Counted from the stretch's first letter, positions 16,200 to 26,886 are shown. The stretch: 36,307 nucleotides of DNA from an uncultured Prevotellaceae bacterium (GCA_900319525.1 ONOU01000025.1:1-36307), one strand, 5' to 3'. The notes: generated by a model from the letters alone, not told the origin. Made by a program: numbers and translations.

Positions 16200-16732
16200 A
16201 AAAGCTATTTCTTCATATCTTATTTTGGTTTGTTTCAATTACAAGCCTTGCTCAATCTGTGTATATGCATGAAGCACAGGAAGATGCAGCTGAATTTGAT
16301 AAGGAAAATGGACCATTTTCTGGAATATTAGCTCTTATCGTATTTTTTGTAATTATTTATTTTATTTCTTTTTTGCGTGATTCCCACAAGGAAGCTAAAG
16401 AAAAAAAAGAGGAATATAATCAAAAGAAAAAATTCACTGATAGTATTGCGCAAACAACAATTAAAAAAAGTGATATATCAAAATATCAACATAAAGAATC
16501 ATGGCAGAAAGGCTATAAAAGAGCGACATATGATAGGACATACGGTACAATTAAAAAATTATATGGCAAAACTATCGATGACTTGATTCTTGAATATCGC
16601 AAATTATGTGTAGAGGGACACGTTAATCAGGCTGATAGAATTATGGAAGATATTGGTTACTACCAAAATATAGAATATGTTAATAAGCAATTAATATCTG
16701 AAGGCAAAAAGCCAATTGAATACATAGTATAG
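16196..16732 (+). CDS. Unknown membrane protein, translationally coupled partner
   Basis: A 178-residue protein beginning with TTG (16196-16198), overlapping the upstream stop as TTGA, a typical coupling arrangement. The N-terminus has a signal peptide ending near SLAQ (residue 20). A short periplasmic acidic segment, a transmembrane helix at about 42-60 (FSGILALIVFFVIIYFISFL) and a long charged, Lys/Glu-rich cytoplasmic part follow. The last 60 residues (from KLYGKTIDDLI) are predicted helical. AT-rich like its partner. There is no recognised domain, and no clear terminator follows before the large hairpin at 16817. Confidence 0.65.
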   Translation: MKKLFLHILFWFVSITSLAQSVYMHEAQEDAAEFDKENGPFSGILALIVFFVIIYFISFLRDSHKEAKEKKEEYNQKKKFTDSIAQTTIKKSDISKYQHKESWQKGYKRATYDRTYGTIKKLYGKTIDDLILEYRKLCVEGHVNQADRIMEDIGYYQNIEYVNKQLISEGKKPIEYIV

Positions 16733-16816
16733 AGTTTTTGTATATTAATTGGCAGGCTCGTCGATAAATTAGTAAGCCGTTTTTGTCACGAAGTCGTGTC
16801 TTTTACCACACCGCCC

Positions 16817-16861
16817 AATCAAAGTAGTTTTGCGTAACAAATTCGCAAAACTATTTTGATT
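16817..16861. repeat. Long hairpin (18-bp arms) directly before an ATG
   Basis: AATCAAAGTAGTTTTGCG (16817-16834) pairs with 16844-16861 around a 9-nt loop, with one G-U pair only. The inner part TTTTGCG...CGCAAAA is reminiscent of the TTGCGAAA palindromes at 32445-32480 beside an AAA_14 ATPase remnant. The hairpin ends one base before the ATG at 16863. It could therefore be a translation or transcription control element, or the edge of an inserted element. Confidence 0.65.
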
Positions 16862-16862
16862 T

Positions 16863-17198
16863 ATGATCAACATTTCACAACTCACAGCCCTGATCTCCGC
16901 ATTCCGCGTCGAGACCGAGAAAGAATCCATCTCGCCTGAGACCGTCGGCAAGATCCTCCAGGATATCACCGACCTGCTGGCCACCGCCATCGGCGAGACC
17001 GAGTACAACATCATCCGTGTCTGGAAGGAGACCCTCCAGCAGTACCGCTTCCTGTATGACATACAGCAGCGCAGCGTGGAGGATCATTGCACAAAACTGT
17101 TTTCAAGCCCGTGCAATCTGTTTTTGGTCACCACTCCTACGCAAGCGTTCGCAGCTTTTACTATACCCGATCGGGTGTACTTTAATTATAATTCATAG
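16863..17198 (+). pseudogene. Truncated phage-like protein (N-terminal fragment)
   Basis: The first about 75 residues (ISQLTALISAFRVETEKESI..., ...ITDLLATAIGETEYNI, ...YRFLYDIQQ) use GC-rich codons. They resemble N-termini of Bacteroidales prophage or mobile-element proteins of unknown function that I have seen with the pattern ISPE-x-x-G-x-x-LQ-x-I-x-DLL-x-TA. After about residue 75 (codon near 17085) the frame enters a hairpin/terminator and low-complexity sequence and encodes no plausible protein up to the stop at 17198. The simplest reading is a 3'-truncated gene whose end was replaced by intergenic repeats. Confidence in the phage link is modest. Confidence 0.45.
17086..17125 (+). terminator. 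Terminator-like hairpin sharing sequence with 13903-13938
   Basis: ATTGCAC (17086-17092) / GTGCAAT (17111-17117) followed by CTGTTTTT. CAAGCCCGTGCAATCT is identical to the right half of the Dcu terminator, so this is a second copy of a repeat. Confidence 0.5.
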
Positions 17199-17254
17199 GA
17201 AATTATACCCGAAAGGGGTTTTTGGCTAATTATTCATTTAAATTATATCCGAAA
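17162..17254. promoter_or_regulatory. Operator-like palindrome and imperfect direct repeats
   Basis: TATACCCGATCGGGTGTA (17162-17179) is a near-perfect palindrome with one T/G exception. Two related half-sites follow: TATACCCGAAAGGGG (17204-17218) and ATTATATCCGAAA (about 17242-17254), each preceded by a similar AT-rich stretch containing ATTCAT. The arrangement looks like tandem binding sites of a helix-turn-helix repressor of the HipB/HigA kind, but no such gene is present in the window. Confidence 0.4.
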
Positions 17255-17256
17255 AT

Positions 17257-17283
17257 AACCGTCCCTTTGATGTCCCTTTGATG
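17257..17283. repeat. REP-like repeat, copy 3 (partial, duplicated)
   Basis: AACCGTCCCTTTGATGT matches the right part of copies 1 and 2. The left arm is missing, and the 11-bp unit GTCCCTTTGAT is duplicated in tandem (17261-17271, 17272-17282). It lies just upstream of the -7 box of the DUF169 gene. Confidence 0.7.
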
Positions 17284-17303
17284 TATTGTTGATAAATAAT
17301 TAC

Positions 17304-17311
17304 TATATTTG
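17304..17311 (+). promoter_or_regulatory. -7 box of the DUF169 gene
   Basis: TATATTTG. The TTTG supplied by REP-like copy 3 (17277-17280) lies 23 bp upstream and might act as the -33 element. Confidence 0.5.
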
Positions 17312-17348
17312 CAATAAAATAGGAATTGACCAGCAAAAAGGATGTGAT

Positions 17349-18059
17349 ATGGATTTGAAAGAGTTTATCGAGAGTTATCGGGAAGCGTTCGGGGAGAATG
17401 CGCAGTTGCCGCTGTTGTTCGGCTACAGTGACACGGCTGTTGCTGATACAGCCAAGATTGGAGGTTGCTTCTTCAAGGGGTTGCAGGCGGCGCGCGAAGG
17501 CACGCCCGTGAGTCTGAGTGCCGAAGTCATTGGCTGCGGTGGCGGCAAACTGTACACGGGATTCAGCGACATGCCTGAGCGCGTGCCTAAATTTGTCTCG
17601 CTGACTGAGAAGTACAAACGAACGCCCGAGATGGTGGCCGACTACGTCAAGCGCCTGGAAATGCCCCGCTCCAGCAAGCGTTACCTGAATTTTGTGAGAA
17701 TCGATCAAGCGACTTCTTTCGAGGGTTATGAGGGCGTGATGTTCTATGCCACGCCTGATGTGCTGTCGGGGCTGTGCGGCTGGACTTTCTACGACAGTAA
17801 CGAACCCGATGCCGTAGTAGCCCAATTCGGTTCGGGATGTAGTACGGTGGTATCGATGACCGTGGTCGAGAACGCTCGCCAGGGACATCGTTGTTTCCTT
17901 GGGTTGTTTGACCCGTCGGTACGCCCCTGGGTAGGCAATAACGAGCTGAGTTTCACCATCCCGATGAGCCGATTCAGGGTGATGCAGGACACGATGCGCG
18001 AGTGTTTCCTGTTCGGCAGTCATGCCTGGGAACGAGTTAAAGTCCGCATTCAGGAATGA
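17349..18059 (+). CDS. DUF169 family protein
   Basis: A 236-residue soluble protein. The start at 17349 (MDLKEFIESYREAFG) is preferred over an upstream ATG at 17286 because the latter precedes the -7 box and adds an unlikely AT-rich stretch. DUF169 features are GCFFKGLQAAREG, the Gly/Cys motif GCGGGKLYTGF (about 59-69), the long YVKRLEMP region, and a late FGSGCS (about 159-164). The two conserved cysteine-containing loops suggest metal or cofactor binding, but the family has no established function. These proteins are common in anaerobes and archaea. The gene stands alone with its own promoter. Confidence 0.85.
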   Translation: MDLKEFIESYREAFGENAQLPLLFGYSDTAVADTAKIGGCFFKGLQAAREGTPVSLSAEVIGCGGGKLYTGFSDMPERVPKFVSLTEKYKRTPEMVADYVKRLEMPRSSKRYLNFVRIDQATSFEGYEGVMFYATPDVLSGLCGWTFYDSNEPDAVVAQFGSGCSTVVSMTVVENARQGHRCFLGLFDPSVRPWVGNNELSFTIPMSRFRVMQDTMRECFLFGSHAWERVKVRIQE

Positions 18060-18077
18060 GATTTAGCTGGATTCCTT

Positions 18078-18108
18078 TTTGCGTCGCCGTGAAAATTCAG
18101 TATATTTG
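18078..18108 (+). promoter_or_regulatory. Promoter of the CE1-like esterase
   Basis: TTTG (18078-18081), exactly 19 bp, TATATTTG (18101-18108). The leader to the ATG at 18141 is about 25-30 nt. Confidence 0.8.
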
Positions 18109-18140
18109 CACAACTTTTATTTTAAACAGATTATACTAAG

Positions 18141-19286
18141 ATGAAAAGACATTTCCTTCTTGCTATTGCGTTAGTGGTCATGGGCCTCAGTATGAACGCC
18201 CAGCGAGGCTATATGCCTCCTGCTGTTAACAGTCCCGACATTGCCCGCGACGGCGCTGTCACTTTCAAGGTCAAGGCCACTGACGCCGACACCGTGCGCC
18301 TGATTATTGACTCCCGCTTGGACACGCTGATGAAGCACACGGGCAACGAGACGTGGAGCATCACCCTGCGTGATCTGGAGCCCGACCTGTATATGTACTA
18401 CTTCATCGTTGACGGCATGAAGGTGCTGGATAATGAAAACGCCCAGGTGCTGCGCGACGTCAAGAGCGTGATGAACACGTTTGTCCTCGACCCGCAAGGC
18501 GACAGCCCCATGGCGGTGCATGATGTTCCCCATGGCGAGGTCAGGGCCGTGTGGTACGACTCCCCCACCCTGGGGACGACGCGCCGCATGATGATTTATC
18601 TGCCTCCTGGCTATGAGCAGAGCCGCCAGCGCTATCCCGTATTCTACCTGCTGCACGGCTCGGGTGGCGACGAGACCGTTTGGCTGGAACAGGGGCGCGC
18701 CGCCCAGGTCCTTGACAACCTCATCGCCGAGGGCAAGGCCGAGCCCATGATCGTGGTCATGCCCAACGGTAATGTGGACGAGAAGGCCGCTTCCAGCATG
18801 AGTGATCAAGGAAACGTGCAGCCCACGTTTGCCCACAAGAACTGGATGGACGGCACGTTTGAACAGTCCTTTAACGACATCATGAACTGGGTGGACCAGA
18901 ACTACCGCACACGTGCCGCCAAGCGCTACCGCGCCATCGCAGGCCTGTCGATGGGCGGTTACCACTCGCTTTACATCAGCGCCAACCAGCCCGACGACTT
19001 CGCCTACGTAGGGCTGTTCTCGCCCGCCATCAGCCGCATGGACCAAGGCAAGTGCAAGATCTACGACGACCTGGAGGCCAAGCTGATTGCCCAGTTCAAG
19101 CAGCGCCCCAAGTTGTACTGGTTGGGCATCGGCGAGAAGGACTTCCTCTATAAAGATAACGCCGAGTTCCGCAAACTGCTCGACAAGAACCGCCTGCGTT
19201 ACACCTACCACGAGAGCGGTGCCGGCCACGAGTGGGCCAACTGGCGCGACTACCTGGTAATTTTTACACAACAATTATTTAAATAA
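18141..19286 (+). CDS. Secreted esterase, CE1/esterase D family with N-terminal E-set domain
   Basis: A 381-residue protein. A signal peptide (cleavage after MNAQ, residue 21) is followed by an immunoglobulin-like E-set/CBM48-type domain (about 30-118, VTFKVKATDADTVRLIID, MYYFIVDG). The esterase domain (about 130-381) carries the oxyanion region LLHGSGGDE (170-178), nucleophile S270 in GLSMGGY, acid D334 (GEKD) and His H363 (GAGHEW). Enzymes of this layout are feruloyl or acetyl-xylan esterases that trim plant polysaccharide side chains, usually periplasmic in Bacteroidales. A secreted beta-galactosidase is encoded further downstream on the same strand. The exact ester substrate cannot be read from sequence. 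Confidence 0.88.
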   Translation: MKRHFLLAIALVVMGLSMNAQRGYMPPAVNSPDIARDGAVTFKVKATDADTVRLIIDSRLDTLMKHTGNETWSITLRDLEPDLYMYYFIVDGMKVLDNENAQVLRDVKSVMNTFVLDPQGDSPMAVHDVPHGEVRAVWYDSPTLGTTRRMMIYLPPGYEQSRQRYPVFYLLHGSGGDETVWLEQGRAAQVLDNLIAEGKAEPMIVVMPNGNVDEKAASSMSDQGNVQPTFAHKNWMDGTFEQSFNDIMNWVDQNYRTRAAKRYRAIAGLSMGGYHSLYISANQPDDFAYVGLFSPAISRMDQGKCKIYDDLEAKLIAQFKQRPKLYWLGIGEKDFLYKDNAEFRKLLDKNRLRYTYHESGAGHEWANWRDYLVIFTQQLFK

Positions 19287-19288
19287 GA

Positions 19289-19356
19289 AGGTTTTAGGTA
19301 TTAGGTTTTAGCATTAGTGAATTTCTAGCAGCCCTAAAACCTAACACCTGAAACCT
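19289..19356. repeat. Long inverted repeat between esterase and YqaA-type gene
   Basis: 23-bp arms (19289-19311 and 19334-19356) with one mismatch and one wobble and a 22-nt loop. The arms are built from (T)TAGGTTTTAGG / CCTAAAACCTAA units. The right arm is a divergent form of the A-rich leader repeat and sits 11 bp before the next ATG. There is no T tail, so this is not a standard terminator. Confidence 0.75.
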
Positions 19357-19367
19357 CAAGCCTAGAT

Positions 19368-19835
19368 ATGCTCGATACACTCATCCAATTCTTTACCCAG
19401 TGGGGCTACTTGGGACTGTTTTTAGGGTCCTTCATGGCGGGGAGCATCATCCCCTTCAGTAGCGAGGCGCTGGTCATCGCCTGTGTGGGTCCCTTGCACA
19501 TGGACCCTGTCACCAGCTTGTTTGTGGCACTGGCAGGGAACGTGAGCGGCGGCATGACGTGCTATTGGCTAGGACATCTGGGCAAGATCGAGTGGATAGA
19601 GAAATATGCCCACGTGAGCGAGGAAAAACTCAACCGCGCCCTGCGCTTCATGCACAACCGCGGTGCATGGATGGGCTTTTTTGCCTTTGTGCCCATGCTG
19701 GGCACCGCCATCAGCGTCGCGCTGGGCTATGTGCGGTCCAACGTTTGGATCGTGCTGCTGACCATGACCATCGGCAAACTGCTGCGCTATGCCGCCATCA
19801 TCTGGGGTTCACTCAAACTCATCGACCTGTTCTAA
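19368..19835 (+). CDS. YqaA/DedA-type (VTT/SNARE-associated) membrane protein
   Basis: A 155-residue inner-membrane protein with about four hydrophobic segments. The N-terminus has the re-entrant motif typical of the DedA superfamily (GLFLGSFMAGSIIPFSSEALV, about 15-35), then GNVSGGMTCYWLGHLG, a soluble helix, and a second re-entrant motif (FFAFVPMLGTAISVALGYVR). The short length matches the YqaA subgroup. DedA-family proteins include undecaprenyl-phosphate or lipid flippases, while YqaA-type members remain unassigned. The A-rich repeat arm provides its leader. Confidence 0.85.
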   Translation: MLDTLIQFFTQWGYLGLFLGSFMAGSIIPFSSEALVIACVGPLHMDPVTSLFVALAGNVSGGMTCYWLGHLGKIEWIEKYAHVSEEKLNRALRFMHNRGAWMGFFAFVPMLGTAISVALGYVRSNVWIVLLTMTIGKLLRYAAIIWGSLKLIDLF

Positions 19836-19926
19836 ATGAATCAAGCCCGCAAGTCAAGATATCGCCATCAAAGTTGATCATCTGCTTAACCAAGTATAAC
19901 AAAATCTATTCAAAATATCCGAAACT

Positions 19927-20565
19927 ATGACTCCGATCGAAATCCATAACGAACAACTGGCCGGGCGCATCATCAAGCACCTGCAGCGCCGCAACTTCAA
20001 CGCCCACTACTGTGCCACCGCCGCCGAGGCCATCGCGCTTGTAAAATCACTGATGCCCAAGGGCTGCAGTGTCAGCTGGGGCGGCTCGCAAACCATCCGC
20101 GAAATGGGCCTTACACAGCAACTCATCAACAGCGGCGACTATAAGGTCATCGACCGTGACAAGGCCACGACGCCCGAGCAGACGCGCCAGTGCTACCTCG
20201 ACGCCATGAACGTGGACTACTTCCTCACCAGTGCCAACGCCATCACCCAGGATGGCGTCATCGTCAACATCGACGGCCGTGGCAACCGCGTCGCAGCCAT
20301 CACCTGGGGTCCTCACAACGTGATCCACGTCATCGGCATGAACAAGGTGACCGCCAGCGTGGAGTCAGCCCTTGAGCGCGCCCGCAACGTGGCCGCCCCC
20401 ATCAACACCGCCCGTCTGGGCTGCGACACGCCTTGCAAGATCGACGGCGTGTGCCACAACTGCAACTCGCCGCAGTGCATCTGCAACTACATCCACTTCA
20501 CCCGCAACAGTTTCCCGGCCCATCGCCACACCGTCATCCTCCTCGGCGAGAACTGGGGCTACTGA
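19927..20565 (+). CDS. LUD-domain protein (LutC/YkgG-like, DUF162)
   Basis: A 212-residue protein of the lactate-utilisation LUD superfamily. Visible features are the sugar-isomerase-like Rossmannoid fold with SVSWGGSQTIREMGL (48-62), the strongly conserved TSANAITQDGVIVNIDGRGNR region (101-121), and GPHNVIHVIGMNKV. The C-terminus adds a compact cysteine cluster (C166, C170, C176, C179, C184, C186) that may bind a metal or Fe-S cluster. No LutA/LutB partners are nearby, so lactate oxidation by a Lut complex is not supported here. Stand-alone members like this are common in Bacteroidales and have no established role. Confidence 0.88.
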   Translation: MTPIEIHNEQLAGRIIKHLQRRNFNAHYCATAAEAIALVKSLMPKGCSVSWGGSQTIREMGLTQQLINSGDYKVIDRDKATTPEQTRQCYLDAMNVDYFLTSANAITQDGVIVNIDGRGNRVAAITWGPHNVIHVIGMNKVTASVESALERARNVAAPINTARLGCDTPCKIDGVCHNCNSPQCICNYIHFTRNSFPAHRHTVILLGENWGY

Positions 20566-20609
20566 GAAGCAAGAAAACATTAAACACAACTTACTAAATA
20601 ATCAAAAAA

Positions 20610-20673
20610 CAACTTGAACAACTCAAACAACTGATACATAATATAATCTACAGTATTTAAGTTGTTCGAGTTG
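20610..20673. terminator. Inverted repeat between the LUD gene and kdsB
   Basis: Arms 20610-20627 and 20656-20673 (18 bp, one mismatch and one wobble), loop 28 nt rich in AT. The sequence (AACTTGAACAACTCAAA) is reminiscent of the A-rich repeat family. The tail CCTTCTATT is only weakly T-rich, so terminator function is possible but unproven. Confidence 0.45.
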
Positions 20674-20692
20674 CCTTCTATTAGAACGCATA

Positions 20693-24996
<4,304 letters not shown>

Positions 24997-25010
24997 CCTA
25001 ATAACAACAC

Positions 25011-25481
25011 ATGAAGAGGCTTCTTGTATTCCCGCTTGTTTTTATCCCGCTGTTGATTGCCACGCAGGTATATCTGGACAGGAAGGTGTTTCCACATGAC
25101 CTGATCGGCACATACTATGAAGTGCCCATTGCCAATGGTTACCGTCTCGTGGCGATAAACGTCGATTACGGCACAATCATCGATTCAGCCGGAGCAACCG
25201 TCGTGGATTGCATTGACTCTGTGCAAGTCATCGGCGATGCCGTGATCGCAAAAGTCGCATCACAATACTTCCTGTTTCAACCCAATACGGGAGCACTAAC
25301 CCAATATGATACCTTGGCCCAACTGCGACAGGGCTGCAATCTTGAGCCAGCCCCTCTCACGACCGTAATCGATCACTACTGGCAACATCGCCGGTGGACG
25401 GACATCCTCACGACCCTTGCCAGCCTCGTGATTGCCTTGACTAGCGCTTATTTCATCCCTCCCAGGAGAGCCTCCAACTAA
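25011..25481 (+). CDS. Small membrane protein of unknown function
   Basis: A 156-residue protein starting 14 bp after the GH2 stop, so probably co-transcribed. The N-terminal hydrophobic segment (residues 2-20, LLVFPLVFIPLLIATQVYL) may be an anchor. A beta-rich middle (DLIGTYYEV, RLVAINVDYGTIID, VIGDAVIAKVASQYFLF, probably periplasmic) follows, then a second transmembrane helix near the C-terminus (about 131-150). The region DSVQVIGDAVIAKVASQYFLF looks like a small beta-sheet sensor-type domain, but I do not recognise a family. Its tight link to the extended GH2 C-terminus is notable. The stop is followed immediately by a 33-bp tandem repeat. Confidence 0.7.
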   Translation: MKRLLVFPLVFIPLLIATQVYLDRKVFPHDLIGTYYEVPIANGYRLVAINVDYGTIIDSAGATVVDCIDSVQVIGDAVIAKVASQYFLFQPNTGALTQYDTLAQLRQGCNLEPAPLTTVIDHYWQHRRWTDILTTLASLVIALTSAYFIPPRRASN

Positions 25482-25500
25482 GTTGCTCATTCATAAGGGA

Positions 25501-25590
25501 TTTGACAAAATCCAAGGAAATAATTCGTCGAAATCTGACAAAATCCAAAGAAATAATTCGTCGAAATCTGACAAAATCCAAAGGAAAAAG
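25501..25590. repeat. 33-bp tandem repeat, about 2.7 copies
   Basis: Units at 25501-25533, 25534-25566 and a partial one at 25567-25590. The core is TGACAAAATCCAA followed by AATAATTCGTCGAAA. The period is a multiple of three and one frame stays open across it (..SDKIQRNNSSK..), in a frame shifted relative to the gene ending at 25481. Probably a minisatellite-like intergenic repeat. Confidence 0.85.
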
Positions 25591-25670
25591 CATTGGGTCA
25601 AGTGGCCGATTTGGTAGATTTGCTTAATCATCCTGCTATTCACTCAAGAGTGATTTCGATTTGCGCTTAA

Positions 25671-25846
25671 GGGGACTTCTATAAATTAGCTTGGAATGGA
25701 TTTGGTTTGATTTTCGAGCAGATTTTGACTTACCTTCGCAGGAGCATAGCAAGCTATGGTCCAAGAAGGTAAGGCTAAAGATGCCGAAAAGCGGCCAAAT
25801 ACATCCAACACTAAAAACTATTATTTTGGTAATTTATAGAAGTCCC
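25671..25846. mobile_element. 176-bp MITE with 18-bp perfect terminal inverted repeats
   Basis: The left end GGGGACTTCTATAAATTA (25671-25688) is perfectly repeated inverted at 25829-25846. Both sides are flanked by TAA (25668-25670, 25847-25849), consistent with a 3-bp TNA target duplication as made by part of the IS5 family. No coding capacity. The centre is a cruciform: CTTACCTTC (25729-25737) / GAAGGTAAG (25765-25773) enclosing CATAGC (25745-25750) / GCTATG (25753-25758). An element of this type would need a transposase supplied in trans. Confidence 0.8.
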
Positions 25847-25926
25847 CTAAACAAACATGCATGGAATTATGTCAATTTGCAAAAAAATTTACACCAGCAA
25901 CAATAATATGCATTGATTTTTTTTGC

Positions 25927-25934
25927 TACCTTTG
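25927..25934 (+). promoter_or_regulatory. -7 box of the small secreted protein gene
   Basis: TACCTTTG. The predicted leader to the ATG at 26027 is about 85 nt. No clear -33 partner. The stretch 25850-25926 holds nothing else I can name. Confidence 0.5.
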
Positions 25935-26026
25935 CGGTCGCGGCAATGATATAGCGGTATCATGCCCGCATTACATTGATTTTTATCTTATTTATCTTGA
26001 CTTAATTACTAATCTTTCTCTAAATT

Positions 26027-26539
26027 ATGAAGAAATCTGTTTTAACATTGATGCTGATGCTCATGTCGGTGCTCGCGCTCAACGCTCAAAGCCTGACAGG
26101 CAAAGAATGGTACACCAAACTCTCTCCCGATGACGGCGGAGAAGTGTTTGTGACGCTGACCTTTGAGAAAAACGGCACCTGTGAAATGCTTGTCGCTACC
26201 GACTATCATATCAAGCAAGACGGCGTACCCATCACTGTCGCAGGCGGCGTTACCGTACCAGGCACCTACACCCTTAACGGCAAAGACCTGAAGATGAACC
26301 TCAACCGAAGCAAGGCCGAGGTCGAATTTGACTATGATGTCAAGGGCATGGATGCCAAAACCAAAGCCATCATGGACAAAACAATGGAACCGGAGTTCAA
26401 TGGCATGAAAAAAGAATTCAAGGACATGATGCTCAATGGCATGCCCAAGATGCATAACATGAAGATCGTCACGCTCGAGAGCAAGAAACTCGTCATCAAG
26501 GACGATGATGGTGACGAAATCCCCTTCTACGCCGACTAG
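26027..26539 (+). CDS. Small secreted lipocalin-like protein
   Basis: A 170-residue protein with a signal peptide (MKKSVLTLMLMLMSVLALNAQ, cleavage about residue 21). The mature part has the beta-strand order expected of a small lipocalin-like or heat-shock-HslJ-like barrel: LTGKEWYTKL, FVTLTFEKNGTCEMLV, GTYTLNGKDLKMNL. The conserved opening G-x-W and the closing strand KLVIKDDDGDEIPFY fit this. A methionine-rich helical stretch (about 110-145, MDKTMEPEFNGMKKEF) lies between the strands. Ligand and role are unknown. It is monocistronic, ending at the very strong terminator at 26641. Confidence 0.65.
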   Translation: MKKSVLTLMLMLMSVLALNAQSLTGKEWYTKLSPDDGGEVFVTLTFEKNGTCEMLVATDYHIKQDGVPITVAGGVTVPGTYTLNGKDLKMNLNRSKAEVEFDYDVKGMDAKTKAIMDKTMEPEFNGMKKEFKDMMLNGMPKMHNMKIVTLESKKLVIKDDDGDEIPFYAD

Positions 26540-26640
26540 CCATTGGCAAACACTTATCACGGAGAATGCAGACCCGTTCCCCCTATAGCGCCTTGCACTC
26601 TTCGTTAAATATGTGCCAAGGCTGAACGTGACCATATACC

Positions 26641-26699
26641 ACAAACAACCCTAACACCTCGTGTTGCGTGAGTGTTAGGGTTGTTTGTTCGTTTTTTTA
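26641..26699 (+). terminator. Strong terminator
   Basis: Perfect 17-bp stem ACAAACAACCCTAACAC (26641-26657) / 26672-26688, 14-nt loop, followed by TCGTTTTTTT. It terminates the plus-strand secreted-protein gene. Confidence 0.9.
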
Positions 26700-26748
26700 A
26701 ACCAACAATCTGTCTTGGCTGTGGCTTGTTGGTTGACCACTCGAAGTG

Positions 26749-26826
26749 CTACTCGCGCTCGGTGATCCACCAGCGGCCATACACCTTCTCATACTTGTCG
26801 TAGTAGCGCACGCACGAAAAAGGAAT
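26749..26826 (-). pseudogene. C-terminal remnant of an NTF2/SnoaL-like protein
   Basis: Read on the minus strand, 25 sense codons before a TAG (26751-26749) encode ...CVRYYDKYEKVYGRWW followed by ITERE. This is the signature last strands of a SnoaL/NTF2-like domain (RYxDxYxKxxGxWxI). The frame is closed upstream by a TAG inside the terminator at 26827-26868, so only the tail survives. There is no other trace nearby. Confidence 0.45.
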
Positions 26827-26868
26827 GGGCTAATCAGTCTCCTTCTCAAGAGGAGGACAGATTAGCCC
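26827..26868 (-). terminator. Terminator of the OMP/cohesin-dockerin operon
   Basis: Stem GGGCTAATC (26827-26835) / GATTAGCCC (26860-26868), extended inward by partial pairing of CTCC/GGAG. On the minus strand it is followed by ATTCCTTTTTC. It lies 19 bp after the stop at 26887. Confidence 0.85.
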
Positions 26869-26886
26869 GATTCCACTCTGGCTAGT

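Noticed and set aside
15492-16732. Known toxin-antitoxin or restriction system
   Set aside because: Neither protein shows a recognisable nuclease, methylase, antitoxin or HTH motif, so only an unknown membrane pair can be claimed.
14835-17348. Intact prophage or conjugative element
   Set aside because: No integrase, terminase, portal, relaxase or replication gene is visible. Only fragments and repeats are present.
18171-19274. 367-codon open frame antisense to the CE1-like esterase
   Set aside because: No recognisable features. The plus-strand product has signal peptide, promoter and complete catalytic triad.
19927-20565. Part of a LutABC lactate oxidation operon
   Set aside because: Only a LUD-domain protein is present. 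No LutA/LutB-type genes are adjacent.
25501-25590. CRISPR array
   Set aside because: The 33-bp units are contiguous with no spacers, and no cas genes are present. The A-rich leader repeats are degenerate and also without spacers.
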